From Candidatus Sumerlaeota bacterium (lineage in GTDB: Bacteria > Sumerlaeota > Sumerlaeia > MWCT01), in the NCBI GenBank assembly GCA_026398545.1, contig JAPLSR010000311.1:1-21338 (forward strand): a stretch of 21,338 bases of DNA, given 5' to 3'. The first letter of the stretch is position 1, and every line of letters begins with the position of its first letter. This document shows, piece by piece, positions 6,745 to 13,763 of this stretch. The position numbers and the translations under genes were made by a program. Below the pieces are notes generated by a model that was given only the letters and a program-made list of their open reading frames with translations, was not told the origin of the DNA and searched no databases.

Positions 6745-7386
6745 CTAAACCAGTTTGTTCAGAACCGGCGCCAGTTTATCCTTCTCAAAAAGCGCGCTGT
6801 TCGCAATCAATGAGACACTGCATGGAAACAGGCGCTCCATCATACGGAGCCCGTTTTCTGCGACAAACCTCTCATCCCTAACGCAAAGCAGGGCAAGTTC
6901 CGACCCTTCCGGCGGATATGCCTCCGCCGCGCCCCAGAGGTGAAATATCCGGAAATCCGGCAGACGTCGCCTCAGGGCAAACTCCTCTGCAAGCCCCGGA
7001 AATTGCGTTGCAATCCGCACCGGTCCGCGCAACGTCAGGCGGGAAAGGATTTTCGCCGTCGTCCCTTCCGGTTCTGATGCCGCACAGCAAACGCACATGA
7101 AACCCGCAGGAATATCGAGCGTGCGCAGATTCATAATCTCCGCCTTCGGATACTGCGCCAGATGCTCTGCCACCCAGTTGGACCCGCACAGCCCGAGGGC
7201 ATAATTCCCTATGCTCACCTGGATGGGTATGTCCCTCTCGCGGAATTGCTTGGAGAAGATGGCGCCTGTGCCGGAGCCATAGGCGCGGGCGTCCCGCCTG
7301 TATCCGGAAATGTCAAGCCCTCGCGCGGCAAGAAAATTCTTCACCGACTCCTGAATCTCTCCCTTGGGCAGTGCAATCTTTATCAC
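6745..7386 (-). CDS. hisG: HisG-like ATP phosphoribosyltransferase subunit A (PRPP loop lost)
   Basis: This 213-residue short HisG homologue starts with GTG overlapping the hisZ stop (GTGA), so it is coupled to HisZ. The N-terminus IKIALPKGEIQESVKNFL keeps the family LPKG motif, and RERDIPIQVSIGNYALGL matches the HisG core. The C-terminal lobe keeps the frame of the fold (GAAEAYPPEGSELAL), but the PRPP loop that should read like ETGxTL is LLCVRDERFVAENGL (166-180), with no TG-T signature. Core residues D of DLGITG and the following D are also replaced (ALGLCGSNW). It is therefore probably unable to bind PRPP normally by itself. It aligns along its full length with the downstream HisG-like B, so the two are diverged duplicates. 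It ends in TAG, and the frame stays open for 20 more codons into the B gene. A regulatory or half-site role is inferred from the motifs. Confidence 0.8.
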   Translation of the reverse strand: MIKIALPKGEIQESVKNFLAARGLDISGYRRDARAYGSGTGAIFSKQFRERDIPIQVSIGNYALGLCGSNWVAEHLAQYPKAEIMNLRTLDIPAGFMCVCCAASEPEGTTAKILSRLTLRGPVRIATQFPGLAEEFALRRRLPDFRIFHLWGAAEAYPPEGSELALLCVRDERFVAENGLRMMERLFPCSVSLIANSALFEKDKLAPVLNKLV

Positions 7387-8633
7387 GGCTTGACCCCCCA
7401 GAATGAGAGGAGACCGCTTACAGATTTCAGCGGGAGGGGAAATTTCTCCCTCTTCCGTCCCGATTGCGCAATGAGGAGATAGCCGTCCTTACCCTTCCCG
7501 ACCTTGCCCATCGGTGGGGGCGCCGTGCGCCTGTCCGCCTTTGACGAAAGTGCAACGGAAAGACCCTTCTTCCTCAGCACACCCGCCGCCTTCAGCGCCT
7601 CCGCAACCTCATCTTGCCTCTCAAAATCCACCACAAGGCAGATAGCAGGAATGGCGGACGCTTCCGCCACATCCCCGACCATCTCCATCAGCGGTTCCAC
7701 ATATAGGCTGAATCCCGAGCCGCCGACCTTTCCACCGGTAAATTTCTCCAGCAGGTTGTCATAACGCCCGCCGCCGCCAACAAGAACATCCCCCGCATAC
7801 ACATCAAACATCACACCGGTATAATAAGTGAGGTCCTTGCGGATACCGGGGTTGATTTCAAAGGAATATCCAAGCGACTCAAGGAGGTGTGCGATTTTTT
7901 CCAGTTCCGAAACGGCGGCGGTAAATTTCGGCGATGCCTTCCCCAGGGATTTCAGATTGGCGAGAAAGGACGCCTTTGCGCCCCGCAGTTCCAGCAGGCG
8001 ACTTAATCCGCCTGAGGCGGAAAGCCCGCACCTGTCGGCGCAAAACTTCCGCAACTCCTGCATCCGCCCCTCCATGAGCAAATCAAACGCATCCTCCTCT
8101 TCCTCGCGGGAGAGGTTCAGTGTCTTCAGATATGCGCGGAGGATGCCTGCATGGCTCAGCACAAGATGCGCACCGGGGAGGTTTATCTCCCGCAGGAAAT
8201 CAAAGAGCAAAACCAGCGCCTCCACATCCCGCACATGAGCTGACGGGAAATTCCCGAGGAGTTCCACCCCCATCTGGCAGTGGCGACCGCCGGTCTTTTG
8301 CTCCTCATCATAACGAAAGACATCCTCAACATAAAATAGTCTTGCGCGTCCCTCCCTGACATAATATTCGGAAAAGAGACGGCAGACAGGAACAGTGTTG
8401 TCGGGGCGCAGGACAACCCGCTCTCCGCTCCATCCATCCCAGTCAAGAAAGGTATAAACCTTGTGCATGAGGTCGGGGGAAAGTATGCCCGCGCCGGTGA
8501 ACCAGTGGAGCTTTTCAATGACAGGGGTGCGGACCTCGCCATACCCGTGGCGGAGGCAGGTCCTCCGAAAGATATCCTCAATAGCGCGGAAGCGTCTCAT
8601 CTCCTCCGGCAGCCAATCGCCGTGGATTTTCAT
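7383..8633 (-). CDS. hisZ: HisZ-like ATP phosphoribosyltransferase regulatory subunit
   Basis: HisZ is a HisRS-derived protein that binds histidine and allosterically controls short-form HisG. This 416-residue chain has the class II fold: LRPDNTVPVCRLFSEYY, the motif-2-like FRYDEEQKTGGRHCQMGVEL, LTYYTGVMFDVYAG in place of the HisRS LDYYT motif, and GGGGRYDNLLEKF. The Asp to Thr change in that motif and the altered motif 2 fit HisZ rather than a second synthetase. The C-terminal 90 residues (from about AICLVVDFE) look like a worn HGTP anticodon-type alpha/beta domain, making it longer than compact HisZ proteins. The ATG has GGGAGGG about ten bases upstream. It is first in the run hisZ, hisG-like A, hisG-like B, hisS, consistent with a HisG/HisZ holoenzyme made in proportion. 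Confidence 0.85.
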   Translation of the reverse strand: MKIHGDWLPEEMRRFRAIEDIFRRTCLRHGYGEVRTPVIEKLHWFTGAGILSPDLMHKVYTFLDWDGWSGERVVLRPDNTVPVCRLFSEYYVREGRARLFYVEDVFRYDEEQKTGGRHCQMGVELLGNFPSAHVRDVEALVLLFDFLREINLPGAHLVLSHAGILRAYLKTLNLSREEEEDAFDLLMEGRMQELRKFCADRCGLSASGGLSRLLELRGAKASFLANLKSLGKASPKFTAAVSELEKIAHLLESLGYSFEINPGIRKDLTYYTGVMFDVYAGDVLVGGGGRYDNLLEKFTGGKVGGSGFSLYVEPLMEMVGDVAEASAIPAICLVVDFERQDEVAEALKAAGVLRKKGLSVALSSKADRRTAPPPMGKVGKGKDGYLLIAQSGRKREKFPLPLKSVSGLLSFWGVKP

Positions 8634-8674
8634 TTCGCACCAACCCTCCCACTTGCAAACTTAGGATAATAACC

Positions 8675-8700
8675 ATTGTATGGGAGGTGCGGGTCGTCAA
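8675..8700 (-). promoter_or_regulatory. Candidate promoter of the hisZ operon
   Basis: On the minus strand TTGACG (8700-8695) lies upstream of TACAAT (8680-8675), 5 of 6 matches each to the sigma-70 boxes. The spacing of 14 bases is shorter than the usual 16-18, so either the spacing is unusual or one box is not used. It sits about 40 bases before the hisZ start. No T-box, histidine-codon leader peptide or attenuator hairpin is visible. Confidence 0.35.
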
Positions 8701-8799
8701 GTGATTTTGGATTTCACAAAGCGGCGGTTTTATTTTGTTCGCGGCTCTCAAATTTATTAACATGGAGTTCGCAAACTCGCGACCCTCGATAAAAATCCC

Positions 8800-8836
8800 T
8801 TGCGTCAAAATCAAATCCAGATTAGATTAATATAAA
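8800..8836 (+). promoter_or_regulatory. Weak promoter candidate for the azoreductase-like gene
   Basis: TTGCGT (8800-8805) is followed after 17 bases by TAGATT (8823-8828), inside an AT-rich stretch that also holds TATAAA (8831-8836). It lies about 50 bases upstream of the chosen start. The matches are only partial, so the call rests mainly on position in a divergent intergenic region. Confidence 0.25.
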
Positions 8837-8885
8837 GTATCGAATAAACCATCCTCATATTATTGGGAGAATGGTGGGATGCACA

Positions 8886-9515
8886 ATGACTAAAATGCTT
8901 CATATCTGCGTAACGCCGCGGGGCGCAAAGTCGCGCACTCTAAAAATTACAAACACCTTTCTTGAAACATTCAAAAAAAGACACCCGGAATGTGAGATTG
9001 ACACCATCAACCTGTTTTCCGAAAAACTCCCGGAAATCAGCCTCGATGTGACGGACGGAAAATATCTCCTCATGGCAGGTGGAGAAATCTCTAACAGGTT
9101 AAAACCCGCCTGGCAGGAGATTGAACGTCACATCGCCCGCTTCCTCTCCGCCGACATCTACCTGCTTTCCTGTCCCATGTGGAATTTCTCCATCCCATAC
9201 CGGCTCAAGCATTATATCGACGTCATCGCCCAGCCGAGATACCTTTTCCGCTACACGGAGCACGGCGCTGAGGGGCTTGCCAAAAATAAAAAAATGTTAG
9301 TCATCGCCTCCCGCGGGGGGGATTACAGCCCGGATAGCCCTTCACGTTCCTTTGACCATCAGGAGCCTTACCTGCGCACCGTTTTCGGCTTTTTTGGCAT
9401 CACGGACATCACTTTCATCATCGCCCAGCCGACGGACGCCCTCGGGGCGGATGTCATGCTGGAACGCATCACCGCAGCACAAAACGCGGCAAAACGGCTT
9501 GCAGAATCTCTCTGA
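8886..9515 (+). CDS. FMN-dependent NADH-azoreductase-like flavoprotein (AzoR/AcpD family)
   Basis: The protein has a flavodoxin-like fold of the AzoR/NQO type, which uses FMN and NAD(P)H for two-electron reduction of quinones or azo compounds in the cytoplasm. The N-terminus MLHICVTPRGAKSRTLKI corresponds to the phosphate-binding SPR loop of the family. CPMWNFSIPYRLKHYIDVI is the flavin-binding segment (PMYNFSxPxxLKxxID in relatives), and VIASRGGDYSPD is the isoalloxazine loop. About 209 residues is the usual length. The ATG at 8886 has GTGGGA six bases upstream and gives the expected short N-terminus; an ATG at 8871 touches its own GGGAGA and is less likely. It is divergent from the histidine operon and followed by the amidase gene after 50 bases with no terminator between. 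Confidence 0.88.
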   Translation: MTKMLHICVTPRGAKSRTLKITNTFLETFKKRHPECEIDTINLFSEKLPEISLDVTDGKYLLMAGGEISNRLKPAWQEIERHIARFLSADIYLLSCPMWNFSIPYRLKHYIDVIAQPRYLFRYTEHGAEGLAKNKKMLVIASRGGDYSPDSPSRSFDHQEPYLRTVFGFFGITDITFIIAQPTDALGADVMLERITAAQNAAKRLAESL

Positions 9516-9565
9516 AAACAGATATAAATCATGCTGATACATTAAAAGAAAAAGGGAGAGAAAAG

Positions 9566-10558
9566 ATGTCCAAAGTTTTTACGCTGTTTCTCTTATTGAC
9601 ATTCAGTTCCATTCTCCTTGCCCAGACGACCCAGCCTCAGGGGAAGATGCCCTTCCCCAAGCCGCGAATCATCCCCCATTCCCAGTGGCAGACAACGCCG
9701 CCGGTCGGCTTCCCCGCGGACGGTCGCCGCGGCAACATCGCCCCCGGCGAAAGACTCGAATTTAAGGAAATGTCAATCGACCTTTGGAAAATGACTCCAG
9801 CCCCTGTTGGCGCCAAGGACGCCAGTGACACTGTGACAATATGTCTTGCCCTCACCGGAAAGTCGGTCCCGGCGCCAACAGGTTATATGGCGAGCTTTTA
9901 CACGGAGGAAAAAATAATAAAGGAGGGAGCCGCATTCAACTGGAAGGGATTTCATATCGCCATCATCGCCGCACATACAAAAAAAGGCGAACTCGGTTAC
10001 GGGCTGACGGAATTTGAAATCACAACCATCCCCTCCACCCTGTCCTATATTGCCCGGTCCACCGTGGCTGGCGGCACCGCCTATCGCGCCCGCATCTCGC
10101 ACAAAATCACAATGATAACTCTCCATCACGAAGGAGACCCCAAACCCATGACGCCCCAGGATGACCCTTTAAAAAAACTCAGAGCGCTCCAGTCCTGGGG
10201 CGCAAGGGATAAAAACTGGTGGGATGTCCCCTATCATTTCCTCATCTCCCTTGACGGCACAATTTATGAGGGGCGGGACTATAACTACATCGGCGAGACC
10301 AACACCAAATACAACCCCGAAGGGCACTTCCTCATCAGCGTCATGGGCAATTATGAAATTCAGAAACCCACGCCGGAACAAATCAAGTCCATAACAGACC
10401 TCATGGCATGGGCGGTGCAGGAATTCAATGTCCCGCTGGATAAAATTTACGGACACCGCGACCTTGCGGAAACCGACTGCCCGGGCAAGTATCTCTATCC
10501 CTACCTCAAGGATGGCACATTCAAAAACGGCATCAAAGAGCGCCTCGGGATGAAGTAA
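9566..10558 (+). CDS. Exported N-acetylmuramoyl-L-alanine amidase (PGRP/Amidase_2 domain)
   Basis: A signal peptide (about residues 1-19, ending near LLAQ) sends this 330-residue protein out of the cytoplasm. Residues about 35-175 form an N-terminal region I do not recognise. The C-terminal domain is a type 2 amidase / peptidoglycan recognition fold, which cleaves the bond between MurNAc and the stem peptide. Visible zinc-site residues are a histidine in TLHHEG (187/188), H297 of GHRDLAETDCPG and C305, with the usual eight-residue spacing between the last two. WWDVPYHFLISLDGTIYEGR is the conserved core with the active-site tyrosine. The start has GGGAGA close upstream. The next gene encodes another exported protein (TPR), so a cell-envelope role for the pair is plausible. 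Whether it remodels its own wall or attacks other cells cannot be told. Confidence 0.88.
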   Translation: MSKVFTLFLLLTFSSILLAQTTQPQGKMPFPKPRIIPHSQWQTTPPVGFPADGRRGNIAPGERLEFKEMSIDLWKMTPAPVGAKDASDTVTICLALTGKSVPAPTGYMASFYTEEKIIKEGAAFNWKGFHIAIIAAHTKKGELGYGLTEFEITTIPSTLSYIARSTVAGGTAYRARISHKITMITLHHEGDPKPMTPQDDPLKKLRALQSWGARDKNWWDVPYHFLISLDGTIYEGRDYNYIGETNTKYNPEGHFLISVMGNYEIQKPTPEQIKSITDLMAWAVQEFNVPLDKIYGHRDLAETDCPGKYLYPYLKDGTFKNGIKERLGMK

Positions 10559-10614
10559 TCCCAAACATTGCACCAATATCCTGGGTCATAATTAAGAGAG
10601 ATTTTTTTTCCTCC

Positions 10615-10630
10615 TATCCGGGAAAGGATA
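10615..10630 (+). promoter_or_regulatory. Hairpin covering the ribosome binding site of the TPR-fusion gene
   Basis: TATCC (10615-10619) and GGATA (10626-10630) form a five-base-pair stem with a six-base loop, and the Shine-Dalgarno AAGGA (10624-10628) lies mostly in the 3' arm, seven bases before ATG. It follows an eight-T run (10602-10609). It may dampen translation; the stem is short. Confidence 0.25.
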
Positions 10631-10635
10631 AAAAA

Positions 10636-13542
10636 ATGAACAATAACAAGATGGTAAAATATTTCCTGGCGTTGTTTCTCACCCTCACATGCCTTGCACT
10701 AACAAACACATCTACCCAGCCTCAAAAAAATGACATGCCGGAAAAGGAAGTCATCGAGGGCATGATTTACCGCTGGAATTACGAGGGTGCCATTCCCGCG
10801 GCGGAGGCTCTCCTGTCAAAGGCAAAGGACAATGTTTCGAGGGCGATGGCTCATCTCCTCATCGCCCGCGCATGGTCGATTAAGGGGATAGAATACCGCG
10901 ACGCAATAGCACGCGAGGCGGGGAAAAAACACATCCTTGAGGCATTCGCCCTCGCCCCATCCCTGAAAAATGAACCGGATGTGGCAAATCTGCGCGCCCA
11001 GCTCATGGTTTTTCAAATGCCAAAAACGCCCTGTGAATCTGCGCTTGCCGAGGCGCGCCGCGAGGCGGAAAAGGAACCTGACCTTGCGCAAACCCATTTC
11101 TATCTCGGTCTCATCTCTTTCAAATTATCATCCAATGATGCCTTCGCTCCCAACATGGATGAAAAGGCAAAATTGAGTGACATCGCCATCAGCGAGATGA
11201 AAAAGGCAGTCCAACTCGACCCGAAACGCTATGAATACCGGGCATATTACATTACAGCCCTCTTCAATGCTGACAAAAAAGAGGAGGCGCGCAGGGAGGC
11301 GGAGGATATGATGAAATCCGCCGACATCTCCCCGGACAAAATCCCACCCTCCTGCTCCATCCCCGATGTGGTTTATGTGAGCGGGAGCGAATTGAACCTG
11401 ATGAATACCTATATTGACGGGGATAATAGTCTTTACGGGGTGCTGGCGAATGCGGGGACGACCCAAATTGGGGACTGTTATTTTAACCGGTTGACGAATT
11501 ATATTAAGAGGCTCGGGGGGACGGTGTCGGTATCTAATTCCACATACGGCAAGACTGTGGGGTCGGTGACGGCGCCGCAGGAGGGGTGGAAGGTGATGCG
11601 GCAGGCGTGGGTGGAGTCGGCGACGCGCGGGACGGAGGATGCTTTCAGATACTCGGTGGACGGCGAAGGGACGATGTTCAGGGTGATGGCGAACGGGGAT
11701 TTGTGGACGAGCGGGACGATACAAGGACAGGGGGTTCTATTGAGGCAGGGGAATACATTGATTGTGGCGAAGAGCGGAGGAGACTACACGACCATCCAGG
11801 CGGCGGTGGATGCGGCGGTGGCGGGGACGACGATTATGGTGTATCCGGGGACATATGACTTGGGGATAGACACCCTGACAATTTCAACAAACAATATCAC
11901 GATAATGGGAATGTCTAAGACTGGGACAATCATCACAACAAATAAAAGTTCGGCAGAGTTGGATTTAGGAACTATTTGCATTCTTTCCGATGATTGTGAA
12001 ATCTCCAATATAACCATACAGAATACAGGTTCAGGCGCAGACATGGAAACTGCTCTAAGTGCGGATGGCGTTGAAAATCTTTTACTAAACAACTGTATTC
12101 TTATTGGAGGTCGTGATACAATATTTGTTTTTGGCGATTCTGACAATGTAACAATACTAAACAGTCATATAATGGGTGATTGGGATATTCTGTCAATGGC
12201 GGCAACTGGCCCTACTTATACACATATAAATGCCTACAATTGTATTTTCGAGAAAATGATAAATTACGGAAGTGGTATATTATGGATTGGTGGTGGGACA
12301 TGTAATTTTTATAACTGCCAATTTATAAATATCTATGAAGGGGGATATATATTTATAGGTGCTGAAAGAGTCGGGATAGTAAATATTTACAAATCTGAAA
12401 ATCTAAATGATTTGCCACTATTTCATCAAGATGGAGGTGCAACATTAACCTTCAATATTAATGGCTTGAATTTTCTCAATGTGGGAGATACTTGCACGGT
12501 TAATATCATATCTGATTATATCGACACAATCACAGTAAGAAATCCCGCTGGTAATGTTATCGGATACCAGAATGGATATGACAACATCGGTCTTTATCTC
12601 TATGGCAATGTATCTCCCGCCACTTCCGCCGCAACCTACGGCATAAGAAATGGCTATATTTTAAATCCCCTTGCGACTTATAATGGATATTCTTCCTATG
12701 TGGGGGGCACAATTAACAAAGCCGCCACAGGCACACACTCATTATTTGCCTCACTTTATCTTGCCCCGCCGACAATCGGGGCGGGGGCGTCCACTTTAAC
12801 AGAGGCGGCAACATTGTATATCTCTGGAGATCCGACAGGTGCAACCGCTAATTATGCTATTCATGTGGCAAGCGGTGAAGCTGCTTTTGATGGCGGTTTG
12901 GTTTCCAATACAACGATATGGGAGGACTTTCCTACCGGCCAGGAGCAAGGCGGAAACTCTGTGAATATGGAGGCGCATACGCATGATGTTAGTGGTTCAA
13001 CGGACGACCCCGGGAATCACACGCACACTATCGATGGTGGACAACACTCATTTTCTTGGGGTAGTGACAGCTCCGCCACTGATGGTTCAGGGTCGCACAC
13101 ACATACCGTATCAGGCGCTGCTGCGGCTTCTACCAATGGCAACTCATGGCATCCTGCGGCGGGGAATGACGTGACCTATATGCACTGCACGGCGGATGCT
13201 CAATGCCGGTTGTTTAGACTCCCCTATCGCGCCGGGACGATTCTGACTCGCCTCAGGGTTGAGTGGCAGGCGGAAGGGAACAATAGTGGGGTGAAGGTGA
13301 GACTCGTGAAGCGGGCGCTGAAGGCGGCGAGTTGGACGACGGTGGGAGCGCAACAGACCTATACTGACAGTGCGTCACCATATGATATTACGGTTTGTTC
13401 TGGGGCGCCGGAGTATTATGATTTTGCGGACGAAACAACGGTGACGGGTTATGTCTATGGGATTGAGGTGGAGTCGGAGGTGGTAAGCACGGGCACGAGA
13501 CTATATTCTGTGGGGATAGAGACGAGTAAGAGGGTTCTTTAG
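10636..13542 (+). CDS. Chimeric exported protein: TPR N-terminal half fused to a beta-helix / phage-fibre-like insert
   Basis: Residues 1 to about 25 are a signal peptide. Residues about 35-238 are TPR-like helices (LAQTHFYLGLISFKL, KAVQLDPKRYEYRAYYITAL). Near residue 240 the protein changes character. From there to 968 it is beta-rich, starting in mid-rung of what looks like a beta-helix (NLMNTYIDGDNSLYGVLANA). A linker containing FRVMANGDLWTSGTIQG, phage-fibre in style, is followed at about 375-590 by a pectinesterase-like right-handed helix (SGGDYTTIQAAVDAA, IMVYPGTYDLG). Three HTH motifs lie at 781-783, 795-797 and 821-823, then a C-terminal beta domain. Codon use shifts with the fold: neighbours favour C-ending codons, this part favours GGG, GCG and TTG, with an AT-rich middle. 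The missing TPR C-terminal half lies 220 bases beyond the TAG stop. The reading frame is certain; calling it chimeric is inference from fold and codon use. Confidence 0.75.
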   Translation: MNNNKMVKYFLALFLTLTCLALTNTSTQPQKNDMPEKEVIEGMIYRWNYEGAIPAAEALLSKAKDNVSRAMAHLLIARAWSIKGIEYRDAIAREAGKKHILEAFALAPSLKNEPDVANLRAQLMVFQMPKTPCESALAEARREAEKEPDLAQTHFYLGLISFKLSSNDAFAPNMDEKAKLSDIAISEMKKAVQLDPKRYEYRAYYITALFNADKKEEARREAEDMMKSADISPDKIPPSCSIPDVVYVSGSELNLMNTYIDGDNSLYGVLANAGTTQIGDCYFNRLTNYIKRLGGTVSVSNSTYGKTVGSVTAPQEGWKVMRQAWVESATRGTEDAFRYSVDGEGTMFRVMANGDLWTSGTIQGQGVLLRQGNTLIVAKSGGDYTTIQAAVDAAVAGTTIMVYPGTYDLGIDTLTISTNNITIMGMSKTGTIITTNKSSAELDLGTICILSDDCEISNITIQNTGSGADMETALSADGVENLLLNNCILIGGRDTIFVFGDSDNVTILNSHIMGDWDILSMAATGPTYTHINAYNCIFEKMINYGSGILWIGGGTCNFYNCQFINIYEGGYIFIGAERVGIVNIYKSENLNDLPLFHQDGGATLTFNINGLNFLNVGDTCTVNIISDYIDTITVRNPAGNVIGYQNGYDNIGLYLYGNVSPATSAATYGIRNGYILNPLATYNGYSSYVGGTINKAATGTHSLFASLYLAPPTIGAGASTLTEAATLYISGDPTGATANYAIHVASGEAAFDGGLVSNTTIWEDFPTGQEQGGNSVNMEAHTHDVSGSTDDPGNHTHTIDGGQHSFSWGSDSSATDGSGSHTHTVSGAAAASTNGNSWHPAAGNDVTYMHCTADAQCRLFRLPYRAGTILTRLRVEWQAEGNNSGVKVRLVKRALKAASWTTVGAQQTYTDSASPYDITVCSGAPEYYDFADETTVTGYVYGIEVESEVVSTGTRLYSVGIETSKRVL

Positions 13543-13763
13543 CGGAGGCGGGGGGGGGGCGGGAGCAGGGCGATTGGCGGTGGGAGGGGGAGGCGATTAT
13601 CACGATGGATAGGGGTGTTGCAAATTGCAATACTGAGGGGTTGGAGCCTGCCGGTTTTAATCATTTTACCCTTAAATTTGCGCATTTTGGGGTGTTTTTC
13701 GCGTTAAATTGTGAAATCCAATATGTCAATTATTGTCAATCCGGGCGTTTTTTATTTCGCGCG
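11358..13763 (+). mobile_element. Foreign-looking insert splitting a TPR gene (boundaries approximate)
   Basis: TPR coding sequence stops near 11,357 and resumes near 13,763. Between them lie about 2.4 kb encoding beta-helix / fibre-like protein plus about 200 bases of G-rich then AT-rich non-coding DNA. TGCTC occurs at 11353-11357 and at 13764-13768, exactly at the two apparent junctions, and could be a five-base target duplication or chance microhomology. Joining the flanks through it leaves the TPR frame one base out, so either the true ends differ slightly or the gene was already broken. There is no transposase, integrase, terminal inverted repeat or other phage gene in the insert. The insert starts mid-domain, so it looks like a fragment of a larger gene. 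Confidence 0.5.
13550..13590 (+). repeat. G-rich tract with ten-G run, quadruplex-capable
   Basis: A run of ten G (13550-13559) is followed by GGG at 13561, 13568 and 13582 and GGGGG at 13586, with short spacers, matching the G3+ quadruplex pattern on the plus strand. It begins eight bases after the TAG of the chimeric gene, so slippage in the run would not change that protein. It might pause polymerase or act as a recombination-prone edge of the insert. Confidence 0.55.

Noticed and set aside
7383..8633. Second histidyl-tRNA synthetase
   Set aside because: The LDYYT motif is changed to LTYYT and motif 2 is altered, and it is coupled to HisG, so HisZ is the better call.
8634..8700. Histidine leader peptide, attenuator or T-box before hisZ
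   Set aside because: The leader is only about 40 bases from the candidate promoter, has no run of His codons, no terminator stem and no T-box sequence.
13605..13640. Repeat TTGCAAATTGCAA as an attachment site
   Set aside because: It is a short AT-rich repeat with no second copy found at the left edge of the insert and no integrase.
11358..13763. Prophage or diversity-generating retroelement
   Set aside because: Only one fibre-like ORF is present. There is no capsid, terminase, integrase, reverse transcriptase or template/variable repeat pair in the window.
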